From Cylindrotheca closterium (lineage: Eukaryota > Bacillariophyta > Bacillariophyceae > Bacillariales > Bacillariaceae), in the NCBI GenBank assembly GCA_933822405.4, contig CAKOGP040000114.1, positions 1-64,000 of the forward strand: 64,000 nt of DNA. The letters are read 5' to 3'. Both the position numbers and the translations under genes were made by a program. Under the pieces are notes generated by a model. The model saw only the letters and a program-made list of their open reading frames with translations, was not told where the DNA came from and searched no databases. Of the stretch, positions 19,528-29,370 are shown in pieces. The number at the start of each line of letters is the position of its first letter. Position 1 is the stretch's first letter.

Positions 19528-21837
19528 CTATACATCGTAAACTGCTATAGTAGGAGGACTCATCCGCCGTTGTGGCAGCCGCATCGGTGTATCAATGCTA
19601 GCGGAAGAGGAGGAGGATGCTCGACTTTGGCACGAGCGTTGACTCTTTTCCAGATTACTAGTAGTACTACTAGTACTACTCATAGTAGTAGTACCTGGCC
19701 TTGGTGGTGGTGGTGCAGAGATGGAGGGCAAGGATTCCTCTTCAATGGAGTAATCGGAATCGGAATCCTCCATAAAAGAATCAAACGAGCTTGCCAATCG
19801 TGCCGGCATGCAGAGTGCAGATTCTTGTGGCTTTTTGAATGCTGTATAGTCTTCTGTTGATGGTGGTGCTAGCTGCACCGAACCAGAACTCCAGCGTTTG
19901 TGAATGGACGAAGGATTGAAATCATCTTCGACTAAATCGTCACTACCAGGCATGACTGGCACGGCTTCAAAGATGGATTCTTGGTTTTCACTGATGATAT
20001 CGAGTGCGGAGGAGGTACACAAGAGTAGTGACGATCGTGCGCGTGAAAACATGGGTGGAGCCGTGGTGCGAGGACTACTGCCGCCATTGTTATTCGTGGC
20101 GGTGGTGGTAGCCAAGTCTTCCCATCGTTCGTCATCTTCTTCTTGCATGACATGATCAAAGTCCCCTCGACTGGCAGTCAAGTCCGACACCACGCCTTTG
20201 GGAAGGCGGGTTGTGGATGGTGGTGCAACTTGATCGGTTGGAGCGACTTGACCCGCTTTGGCTTGTTTACCGGTTGGTCGAGAAGAGGAGGAGGAGGAAG
20301 AGGTCTTATTCTTGTTGTTGTTCTTGTTGTTGCTATCCCCTTTGCCTTGTTGTTTGGGGGGCGGCTTGGCAGACCTGGAACTTTGATGCTGCTGCGCGGG
20401 AGAAACCGTTGGCTTGACTTCTTCTCCAAAGACAGAGCGTCGGACCACCCAGAGCCGACTTTCTTCTTTGTGGAGGTGACGAAACTTGAGGTACTTTGGT
20501 CGGATAAAGACCATCATGTTCAAGAATCCTTGAAGTGGCGAAAAGATGGACTGCAACAAAAAGATGGGAAAGGTTCGGACCAACATGGTCAAATCCGCTT
20601 CAAGTGTGTCACCTTGATCTTCCAAGAGTCCCGTAAAGACAGTCCAGATATTGGAGATGAGAAAACATGCCACAAACAAGACAGCCTGCGAACTGACTAA
20701 TCGTAGTCGCCGGGCTTGGTCCTTGTTGATGGTCGTTGTTTCACCGTACTGAACGCTTCCCGCCATGATGTCATTGGTGGAAGAGTCGTTGGTGCAAGAT
20801 TCTCTGCCGCTAAAGGTATATTTTTTGGCTTCTTGTGGAGTACTAGCACTCACAGACGAATCATCGTGATCATCATCATCATCATCATCAGCAGCATAAT
20901 CATCACTATCCATATTGCTCTCATCGGTGGTGGAAAAGAGACGGGAGCTGCTACCGGTAGATTTGGTTCCAAGAGTGATACTCCTGGAAGTGGCACCTGG
21001 CACTACTTGTGGACGGATTTGTGCGCGGGCATAGAGAAAGATGATGCGGTTGTTCACAATCAAACTAATGGACACCACTGCCAGTGGAACCGCACAGGAA
21101 AGATACCGCAAGACGCGAGCCGGACATAGAAACTCTTCCTGACAGTTTTCAGTGGTCACCACAACCCAGCAACCAATTCCCATGATGACTTCCCCATACC
21201 CGTTCAAGAGAGCCTCTGCAATAGCAAAAACTAGCGGATATCCAATGGAAATAATGTGCATCCAAGGCTCGATCCTTCTGGCGATGCAAGAATTGGATAA
21301 GCCATATCGGGCCGTTAAAAGAAAGTAAACTCCCAGCATTCCTTGATAAATGATCGTCCCGTGGCTCAATTCGTTCACAAAGCCTAGAACGTTGCAAGTA
21401 GTCTTGTTTCCAAAACTGAGTGTGCGCGGACTCGTCTCTTGTGGACGCAAAAAGGCCGCCACACACCACACGAGACTGTACAGTATATCGTAGACGCTCA
21501 TGGCAAGGAGCAATCTCAAGTAAGGAGTCAGTTTGCGCTGCTGTTTGGCTTTGAAGATCATGTAAATGATCACGGAACTCCCAAACACGCTCAGAATGGC
21601 ACTTGGAATTGGCGAATACGCCAACAATTGTTCTTGGAGATCCGAAGGGTGTAAGGAGTCTCGTATGGTGTCCGTCTCTGCATCATGACTAGTATTGGTA
21701 GCTGTAGTGTTGTTGTAGTCTATCGTCGTCATGGTACTGTATGGTAATAAATATCGTTTGAATGAATCCGTTCGTTGGATTGAAAATGGAAGAGATTGAA
21801 AAAGTGGTTTTGGAACAGAGTCGTGAAAGCAGCCCAC
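19528..21837 (-). CDS. Seven-transmembrane receptor (GPCR-like) with long cytosolic tail
   Basis: 769 aa from 21837, or 734 aa if translation starts at 21732 (MTTIDYNNTTATN), which I prefer because it gives a short, Asn/Thr-rich extracellular N-terminus with glycosylation sequons. Seven hydrophobic segments can be followed: AILSVFGSSVIIYMIF, LRLLLAMSVYDILYSLVWCV, the segment around GVYFLLTARYGL, MHIISIGYPLVFAIAEALL, the segment around LSCAVPLAVVSISLIV, SSQAVLFVACFLISNIWTVF and a last one near PIFLLQSIFSPLQGFLNMMV. This spacing is that of rhodopsin-like or cAMP-receptor-like GPCRs; the DRY box is not canonical. Intracellular loop 3 carries an Asp-rich insert, and the roughly 300-residue C-terminus is Ser/Thr/Pro-rich with acidic stretches, suited to phosphorylation. 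The ligand is unknown. It is the only receptor near the cyclic-nucleotide-binding channels, which may be coincidence. Confidence 0.75.
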   Translation of the reverse strand: MGCFHDSVPKPLFQSLPFSIQRTDSFKRYLLPYSTMTTIDYNNTTATNTSHDAETDTIRDSLHPSDLQEQLLAYSPIPSAILSVFGSSVIIYMIFKAKQQRKLTPYLRLLLAMSVYDILYSLVWCVAAFLRPQETSPRTLSFGNKTTCNVLGFVNELSHGTIIYQGMLGVYFLLTARYGLSNSCIARRIEPWMHIISIGYPLVFAIAEALLNGYGEVIMGIGCWVVVTTENCQEEFLCPARVLRYLSCAVPLAVVSISLIVNNRIIFLYARAQIRPQVVPGATSRSITLGTKSTGSSSRLFSTTDESNMDSDDYAADDDDDDDHDDSSVSASTPQEAKKYTFSGRESCTNDSSTNDIMAGSVQYGETTTINKDQARRLRLVSSQAVLFVACFLISNIWTVFTGLLEDQGDTLEADLTMLVRTFPIFLLQSIFSPLQGFLNMMVFIRPKYLKFRHLHKEESRLWVVRRSVFGEEVKPTVSPAQQHQSSRSAKPPPKQQGKGDSNNKNNNKNKTSSSSSSSRPTGKQAKAGQVAPTDQVAPPSTTRLPKGVVSDLTASRGDFDHVMQEEDDERWEDLATTTATNNNGGSSPRTTAPPMFSRARSSLLLCTSSALDIISENQESIFEAVPVMPGSDDLVEDDFNPSSIHKRWSSGSVQLAPPSTEDYTAFKKPQESALCMPARLASSFDSFMEDSDSDYSIEEESLPSISAPPPPRPGTTTMSSTSSTTSNLEKSQRSCQSRASSSSSASIDTPMRLPQRRMSPPTIAVYDV

Positions 21838-23033
21838 ACGGTGGTATAGTATTCTCCACGTTACTTAACAAACTGGGGGAGCTATTCGACAGCGTTTTTC
21901 TAAGAGGGGCTTTTCATCTACCTCTATTTAAAGCGAAGACATGATCATTTCATTAAAACATTAGATAAAACGTATTAATATTGAAGAACGTCTGATGCAT
22001 GTTCTGACCTGAAATTGGGGGAACTTGAACGGATTTTCTGGTTGACAAACTGAAAACGAAAGACCGGCGGATCAGCCGAAGTATGTCCGGATGATTTGGA
22101 ACCTATAAGTAGATGAAGGCAATCAGTCATTTCTACCATAAACAAAATCAAAACCTTTCCAGTACCAGGTACCTTGATCTAAGAACCAATGCGATGACGT
22201 AATGCGACCGAAAAGTTCTTACCAAGGGAGCTAAAGTTTCCACCACGAGAGTGACAGTGCGGTTCGCAACAAACGCCAACCCCGGTTGGTACCCGTACCG
22301 TACCTGCCGAGGTACTGTAGGTAGCACGTTATTACTTTCGTTGATCACAACCTTCGAGCTCAATCATTGGAATTCCGTTCAAGTACGATGCACTGTAAAA
22401 TCTCTTCCCAATTCATTCCAGCCACGAACCTTGTTCTTCTTGAAACCCCCGACAGTAAGCTGCTGCTTGCTACTGTCGGTCATGAGGAGGACGTTTGTAC
22501 CGGTAGGTTCTTCCGACCACAGTGCCGGCAACAGGAATCAGGGAGGTACGGTACCATCTGCATTCGGCTGCTTTACAGTACGTGTACCACCGGTATCGTG
22601 TACGAGCCGTGCTACCATGATGTACCTGCCCTGTAACATGCATAGGAGGCAGGTACATTATTATACCTACGATATTTGGTTACTGTCATTGTACCTGTAC
22701 AGGGGTCGTGCGGTTTACCGGTCCCGGTTGATCTCGTTCGAATGACTCTACATTGAAAGGCCGCAGTGATATACTGGCATGCCGGTTATTGCACGCCATC
22801 GTTGCAAAAAGGGATGTTGTTTTATTCCCTTTTTCTCCATTTTCCATTGAACTTATTGAACCCAGAGCGCACCGACCATCAGCACGTACACTACGCGCGT
22901 ATTCAAATATGTATCTGTATTATATACCGGTACGGAATACTGTAATATTCATCGTACAACGTTAGCTGCTATTCATAGTTGCAAAGATCAATACAAGTAA
23001 TACAATATTATACAATAATATAATACAATATCT
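21838..23033. other. GTAC-rich intergenic region
   Basis: No gene that I can support in about 1.2 kb; open frames overlap on both strands without recognisable domains. The segment 22280-22740 is dense in GTAC, GGTACC and CCGGT words, including TACCGGTA at 22498-22505; another copy lies at 22925-22932. A TGACGTAA occurs at about 22195. It is upstream of two divergent genes, so a regulatory role is possible. Confidence 0.45.
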
Positions 23034-24212
23034 ATGCTCAATCCGAAAGAAGCCAAACGATTGCTGGAACATTGTCTCCCAGCTTTGCAACAATGTCGGT
23101 CATCGTCGTCGTCAGCCTCATCGTCGGCCTCATCGTCAGCACCTTCGTCCAAGAACAATAATACTAACAGCAACAGCAACAGCAAGAATAAGAATAAGAA
23201 TAACACACAGCCACAATACGACAATAAGATTCAAGTGGAAAACATGTGTCGTTTGTGGGGAGGAATGGGATATGTGTATCAAATTCAAGTTGCTGTTGAC
23301 CATGATCGTAGTAGTGACGATCTAGTAGAATTCATTATGATTGTCAAACAAGTCTCCAACAATAATAACAAGCGATTGAGTTTGGGTGATCAACGCAAGG
23401 CCGACAGTTACGAGTGCGAGGCCAACTTTTACGAACACATGGCACCAATCTTACTTCAAAAAGGATTGGAAATTCCAACTCCATTGCATGTCGAGCGACA
23501 AAATAAGGGAGTGACAATTTGCATGACCAAGTTACACGGAGATTCGTCGTATTTGGGACAAGACGAAACCAAGGCAGCTTTACAATGGTTGGCCACCCTG
23601 CATGCTGCCACTTGGGGATCTACGGCAGACAAAGCCGTGGACGAGTTTGGTCTGCAACCACAAGGATCCTATTGGTATTTGGAAACGAGACCTGACGAAC
23701 ATGCTTCCATTCGATCCAAAGGATGGGAGGGTCGATTGAAGCGTGCTGCCACGGCCATTGATGAGCGATTGAAGCGTGATCCAATGCAGTGTTGTGTCCA
23801 TGGAGATGCCAAGGGTGCCAACATGTTGTTTCGTCAACATGAGGGCGAACTCGTTGTGGGCATGTACGACTTTCAGTATTGTGGCAAGGCACCGCCTACC
23901 AAAGATCTGGCGTATTTTCTGTGTGTGGCGGCGGATGACAATGACAGTTCGTACTTGGAGTATTATCATGAACAATTACTGGAACGATTGGATCATGAAT
24001 CATCATCATCTTTGTATCGCCCAACGTTGGAAGAACTGCAGGATTCTCTCGATCTTGCCTACTGTGATTGGGCACGCTTCATGGCTGGATGGGGATACTG
24101 GGGAACAGACATATCCAAACATGTAATCAAAGTCTTGGATCGATTAGATGGTGGAAAGGATTTGGGAACCGAAGATGCCTATCGAGAAGCTGTATTGCGA
24201 GAATATGGATAG
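23034..24212 (+). CDS. Small-molecule kinase of the aminoglycoside/choline/ecdysteroid kinase-like superfamily
   Basis: 392 aa, single exon. Expected to transfer phosphate from ATP to a small hydroxylated molecule in the cytosol. The catalytic loop CVHGDAKGANMLFR (Brenner motif HGD-x4-N, about residues 257-270) and the metal-binding MYDFQYCGKAPPTKDLAYFL match the EcKinase/DUF1679 (CHK-like) branch, where DFQ replaces the DFG of protein kinases. N-terminal lobe strands follow a Ser/Asn repeat (about residues 20-60) that looks like an insertion of simple sequence; the conserved part begins around MCRLWGGMGYVYQIQ. WARFMAGWGYW near the C-terminus also suits this family. The substrate cannot be inferred. 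Neighbours give no functional hint. Confidence 0.85.
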   Translation: MLNPKEAKRLLEHCLPALQQCRSSSSSASSSASSSAPSSKNNNTNSNSNSKNKNKNNTQPQYDNKIQVENMCRLWGGMGYVYQIQVAVDHDRSSDDLVEFIMIVKQVSNNNNKRLSLGDQRKADSYECEANFYEHMAPILLQKGLEIPTPLHVERQNKGVTICMTKLHGDSSYLGQDETKAALQWLATLHAATWGSTADKAVDEFGLQPQGSYWYLETRPDEHASIRSKGWEGRLKRAATAIDERLKRDPMQCCVHGDAKGANMLFRQHEGELVVGMYDFQYCGKAPPTKDLAYFLCVAADDNDSSYLEYYHEQLLERLDHESSSSLYRPTLEELQDSLDLAYCDWARFMAGWGYWGTDISKHVIKVLDRLDGGKDLGTEDAYREAVLREYG

Positions 24213-24956
24213 AAGAGGTCTTATATACGGTAGCTGATAGATTTATTGTTTTCTTATTTGTTGTCGTGGTGCTGCTTCAGACATTCTTTATAATCTTAAA
24301 GACGTGTGAGTCCCATCTCATCTTCTCCCCAGACAGACCACTTGGCTTCAAATGCCTTGTATAGGACATCCTAATGCTACCGTACTGTTTAGAATACCAT
24401 TTATCTAAGACGTAACTACTGGTATACCAATACCAGATAACAATACCGTGGTCTGTAGTCTAGATACGATGTTGAACATATACTGTATTTTATGGAGGGA
24501 GGCGGACATTCATTTAGGACAGGTACTTCTGTAGTAATAAATTCAAGTTTTGGGGAGCCAATGAAACGCGAGGGATAGGGTGTGCTTGCGCGCGCATTCC
24601 GGCCAAATTCGCGCGGGCACTGGTTTGAACCTTGAGAATGCATCACGCCATCAAGCCTCGCATCTCTCTCGTCAAATGACATATTCATATATTCAGAACA
24701 AGAGCGCAGCACATTCATATCTTTCCCATTGCCAAGAGAGGTGCTTTACAGGTCCAGTCCAGCATCGCATCCAAGGCTTCGAAGCAGTGAGTGAATCACT
24801 TGCAGCGCCGGAATCAAGCCTTCAATCCTTCAATTCGAATTCTTTTTTTTACAAGATTGGATTGCTGCTCAAGCTTATTAGTATTAATATTTCCTTTTGA
24901 AACTCATTTCAGCTGTCTAGCAGTCCTTCTTCCTTCAGTCCGCAACATACTGTACA
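24213..24956. other. Intergenic region, no gene seen
   Basis: About 740 bases. Frames on both strands are short and motif-free. The final part, ending in ACTGTACA just before the ATG at 24957, is presumably the promoter of the next gene. Confidence 0.5.
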
Positions 24957-26893
24957 ATGTCGTCTTGGATGACTTCTGGCAAGGCTAGACTCAATGCTCG
25001 TCAAAACAGGACCTTTGAGAAGCGTGCGCAGCAACGAGCCCGTGTTATGACAGCGCCGGAAACCAATTCCGGTAGCAGCGTTCCGCAAAGGATTTTGAGA
25101 GAAAGGCAAATCAGTCATCCCAATGCCAATGCCAATGCTACTGCCAATACCAATACCAATACCAATACCAATGCCTATTATCATCCAGGAGATCCAAATC
25201 GAGGAATGAAACGAAACCGCAATAGCAATATTGAAATCATTTCGGGAGAACAAGGTGAGTTTTTTCTTATTAGAGAGAAAGAATACCGGCGTATGATGAA
25301 CCTGATCTGACTGCTAGTAATACTATCTCTACTTCTACAGCCAAAGCAAAGTATTCGCCAAACAATCCCATTCGAAGACGTGGGGTTATAGCTACTGCAC
25401 GAAGGATACACCATGCTCATTCGCTAGACGAACATCACCATTGGCAGCAGTTGCAATCGCAATCGCACTCGTATCCACCACCACAAAACGGAGGCGAATA
25501 CCTGCATGCTCCTCCATACCATCCAGATCCTCACTACGACCAACATGATCATAATCAGCAACATCACCACCACCATCGCCCTCATCGTTATCCTCCTCAT
25601 CATCAATGGTCGGGCGACGAACATTCTCGTAGCTACCATCACCATTCTCGACGAAATCATCATTATCCAAATCACAATCACTCAAGGCATCGCATGGCAC
25701 CTTACATCCGAACTTCAACCGGCCGTGAGACAATGACCTATGACTACAAGACTGCTCAATGGGTACCCTTGCCTAGTAGCCCACAACCATACGAGCCTCC
25801 TCCTTCCGATCCGATCAAGGAAGCGCAAGTCTATCCAAGTGCCCAGGAACCACTGTTGGAGAAGTATCAGCACCATCCGCAACAATATTATCATCAAAAT
25901 TATATTCCACGACCACCATTTGAAAATAGACAACCTCCGCATTACAAATATCATGCTAGTGGTGGATGGGAGTCATCCAACCGGAGCAAGCTTGACGAGA
26001 ACGAATTGAGTCATCATCATCATACTCATATTCATCCAAAGCCACCGTTTCAAGACAAGCAACTTCCACACTACAAACACCCAGGTGGAGCTAGTGGTGG
26101 ATGGGAATCATCCAACCGTAGCAAGCATGACGAAGACGATTATCTGTATTATGGCGACCAAACGTCTGTTGGGAATCATCATCATTTGGAGACAGCGACT
26201 AGCTTTGAGATGCCTCCTGACCCAAATGAAAATGTCTACTTACCACCACCGCCACCACCACAACTTGCTGGCTATGAAACCATGGGCGGTGCAGCGTTAG
26301 CCCAAGCTACTATCACCATGGGACATGATCACAAGTCCGCTTGGGATCAGGATATCCAACCTCCACATTTGCAGCATGACTACGATCGTCAACACGACGA
26401 TTTCCAACTGGAGGAATCAGCAGCAGCTAATGAACATGACGTAATTCCCAAAGTCCAGTATTCCAAGAGTGAAATGGAGCCATGGGAAGTAGCGGATGAC
26501 CAACAACAACTGCAACAACCCCCAATGACTACTACTTCACGTATTGAACGATCCAATACCTGGAGTCCTGGAAGTGCCGCCGAGCGTCAATCCTTTACCC
26601 TTACCTCCTCATCCCGTGGGCGACGAATTTCAAGGTATTCTCCACCGAAACTTCCTTACTCGCCACCACGACTGCCAGAAGGCTTGGAACGATTCCAAAA
26701 GAAGCGTAGAGTGTTCATGACTCCAACAGCTACCAGCAAGGAAGAGCAACAGGTCGGAGAAGAAGAAGACGAAGCATCCTTGAGTAGTCAAGCAGCAGCA
26801 CTAGGGCCACGATTGTTTAACAATGGAGTCCAAGTCAATGAAGACGGAACTCCACTGGTGTTTGGACCACCAGTAGATGCATCGTCCGAGTAA
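24957..26893 (+). CDS. His/Pro/Gln-rich protein of unknown function with internal repeat
   Basis: Two exons, 24957-25254 and 25341-26893, joined in phase 1 across an 86-base GTGAGT-CAG intron; about 616 aa. Not recognised. The N-terminus is basic and contains a NANANATANTNTNTNTNA microsatellite-type run. The remainder is rich in His, Pro, Gln, Tyr and Ser with no predicted membrane segment. A unit of about 40 residues (RPPFENRQPPHYK...SGGWESSNRSKLDE, then KPPFQDKQLPHYK...SGGWESSNRSKHDE) occurs twice in a row. The C-terminal part has Arg/Pro motifs (RISRYSPPKLPYSPPRLPEG) and ends with NNGVQVNEDGTPLVFGPPVD, the most protein-like stretch. The His-rich tract (HHHHHRPHRYPPHHQ) might bind metal or simply reflect repeat expansion. 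Frame continuity across the intron favours a real gene. Confidence 0.68.
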
Positions 26894-27573
26894 AAAGAAA
26901 GAATGGATGGGATTTTCTTCATAATAGGACCTAGGAATATTATACATCATAAAATAAAATAAAATAAAACAAACTAATCTAGAAAGCAAGCGACTACTGT
27001 AGTTTTGCGCTCATTGATATATTTGACAGTCTCTGAAGCGATTTCAAAAACTTCGCGTTTACTACAGTACTGTACAGTACTGCACGAGTCAGTCTTCATG
27101 TCGAGTTCGTATTTTTGCTTTTACGAACTCGTTGATATCGCGCAGTGCGCACGTCATCATGTTCAAAAACGCATGATAAAAAATAACGTGGGCGAATCCG
27201 TCGCGTCGGCACTGTTTTTCGCTCGTCGGCCTCAAAATAGATCCGGTAGAATACCTACTCACATGTTGCGCTTCAAAGTCATGCCAAACTGTTTTGGTCT
27301 GCCAATCGCCGGAGAACGTGTCAGTTATTGAGCAAACGAAGCCGTCGACGTGGTGATGCGTTGTCTGCGCGTAGCATGGTGGTCTGCCAATCACCGGAAA
27401 TGAGATTCTCACAAGCATGGCCGCAATGCCGGCACATTCTGAGGCGCAAAATCACTGCCAACAGAGCATTTTATTGTCTTGTATTGGACATTTCCGGTAT
27501 TGTTTTGGCATCAGAGCAACTTGACACAAACAGTAACAGTAACAGCCACGCAACCATACCATAGCATTACAAT
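26894..27573. other. Intergenic region with short palindromes
   Basis: No gene seen. Contains a palindromic run CAGTACTGTACAGTACTG near 27065-27082 and a word GTCTGCCAATC-(A/G)-CCGGA at about 27298 and 27391, 93 bases apart. A potential bZIP site, ACGTCA, lies near 27149. Likely promoter of the methyltransferase gene. Confidence 0.45.
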
Positions 27574-28947
27574 ATGAAGATCACCAACCCTACCGGCATT
27601 GACATCTTTGAGGTTATCCTTTTCAAGGTGGAGTTTCTTCCTCACCTCGTGACTTTCTTGACATTGCTTTGGTACTTCATTCCCAGCAGCAGCAATGACA
27701 TCAGCAACATCAGCAGCGACATCAGCAATGTCACGAAAGGAGCCAAACCTGCAAGGAAGTGGGTGACCCTCAAACTCTTTGTTCTGCTTTACATCCCATT
27801 GTGCATTGTGGTCATGGCTGCCACCACCTTTGCCGTCTCTTGGGAAGATGCGTACATGCGAGGATACGATATCTTTTCGCAGCCCTCTTTGCGCCCCATG
27901 TTGGAGGCGTATATTGAGACTGGTGACGGTGATTTGACTGACATTTTGGAATCGAACAAGTATGCGCCTACGTTGGGTGTCTACGAAATCCGATACTTGT
28001 TCAAAGATCTGTTGCGTCACACCTTGCTTCACTCCAATGACCACAATGAGGATAACATTGACGAAGGATACAACAAGGGAAATGACTGGTTTCGATACTT
28101 TTTGGGAGAAACAATGATGTACACCAGTGGACTCTATCCCACCGGGAAAGAATCGCTCACGGAAGCACAGAACTATAAGATTGATTACGTTGCAGACGCG
28201 ATTCAGGTCCAACCTGGTGACAGTGTATTGGATATTGGATGTGGCTGGTCTTATCTGGCCAGACGTCTAGCGGAAGAGCACGGTGCCAACGTGACGGGCA
28301 TTACTCTCTCGAAGGAACAGAGGCAGTACTTTCTGGACCTCGATTTTCAGAACAAGGTCACGATCTTGCTCCAAGACGCCATGCGCCTAAAAGAACGAAA
28401 TGATCTACCAATTGGTGGATTCGACAAGATTACCAGCTTGGAAATGGCCGAACACGTTGGAATTCGCCGGTACCAAGAGTTTCTCAAGCATGTGCACAGT
28501 CTCCTGAAAGACGATGGAGTCTTTTACTTTCAGGTCGCTGGACTTCGTCGTGCCTGGCGATTTGAAGACTTGGTCTGGGGTCTATTCATGGGAGAACATG
28601 TCTTTCCAGGAGCCGACGCTTCCTGTCCTTTGGGTTGGGTCTCGACCCAAGTCGAACGTGCTGGATTTGAGATTCAGCGCGTCCACAACATGGGCACTCA
28701 CTACAGTCGCACCATTGATCACTGGCTAGAAAATTGGCGTTCCAACCAACAGGAGGTTGAACAAAAGTTTGGTGCTGCTGCCTATCGTCGATGGGAAGTC
28801 TTCCTTGCTTGGTCTGTCCGTGTGGCAAGGCAAGGATCCTCCACTCTCTTCATGTTGACTCTCACCAAGGCTGGTCAAGAAGCACGTCGCATCGAGTCAC
28901 AGATGAATGTGGTGCCGAAATATGTTCAGTACAAACCTGAATTTTAA
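27574..28947 (+). CDS. Membrane-anchored cyclopropane-synthase-type methyltransferase, probable sphingolipid C9-methyltransferase
   Basis: 457 aa, single exon. SAM-dependent methyltransferase. Two hydrophobic segments open the protein (VEFLPHLVTFLTLLWYFIP; LKLFVLLYIPLCIVVMAATT), followed from about residue 170 by a CFA-synthase core: WFRYFLGETMMYTSGLYPTG, QNYKIDYVADAIQVQPGDSV, the SAM motif LDIGCGWSYLARRLAEEHGA, GITLSKEQ, SLEMAEHVGIRRYQEF and the late motif GTHYSRTIDHWLENW. Two N-terminal membrane helices fused to a CFA-type domain is the layout of fungal sphingolipid C9-methyltransferases, which methylate ceramide long-chain bases at the ER. Sphingoid bases methylated at C9 are reported in diatoms, so this function fits. 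The alternative is fatty-acid cyclopropanation or methylation on phospholipids. The family is confident; the substrate is inferred from architecture. Confidence 0.82.
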   Translation: MKITNPTGIDIFEVILFKVEFLPHLVTFLTLLWYFIPSSSNDISNISSDISNVTKGAKPARKWVTLKLFVLLYIPLCIVVMAATTFAVSWEDAYMRGYDIFSQPSLRPMLEAYIETGDGDLTDILESNKYAPTLGVYEIRYLFKDLLRHTLLHSNDHNEDNIDEGYNKGNDWFRYFLGETMMYTSGLYPTGKESLTEAQNYKIDYVADAIQVQPGDSVLDIGCGWSYLARRLAEEHGANVTGITLSKEQRQYFLDLDFQNKVTILLQDAMRLKERNDLPIGGFDKITSLEMAEHVGIRRYQEFLKHVHSLLKDDGVFYFQVAGLRRAWRFEDLVWGLFMGEHVFPGADASCPLGWVSTQVERAGFEIQRVHNMGTHYSRTIDHWLENWRSNQQEVEQKFGAAAYRRWEVFLAWSVRVARQGSSTLFMLTLTKAGQEARRIESQMNVVPKYVQYKPEF

Positions 28948-29370
28948 ATATGTTTTGATTTCATTGGATGACGATGAATATAATGATCAAAGATCAAACC
29001 TTCTCAATTAGGATAGTTTTGCTAATCAATTTTATTAGAAGCAATTTTATTAGAAGATGCTTCGCTTTTACAATCATGATATTGAAAACAGTGAAGGTCA
29101 CAGCAAATCCGCAATACACCAACTTTGAATCATCGATGACATCATTGCTCATCGTTATTGGTGCGCTCGACTTTCCAAGTCCACTCGTGAATGAACGAAT
29201 GAATGCGATTCGTTCATTGAAGATAAGGATAATGAAGCTCAAATTATGACTTGGCTACTGAGCTGAAGGATCATCCTTGGATTGCGGGTGTTCAGTGAAC
29301 CGAGTATCCAACTTGCTTTTTTTCTTTCTGGGATCTCCCCCGTATTGTCACAGCTCTGTCAATGAATTGG
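28948..29370. other. Intergenic region, no gene seen
   Basis: About 420 bases between convergent genes. AT-rich, with a short duplicated word (caattttattagaag) at about 29027-29056. No frame worth reporting. Confidence 0.5.
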
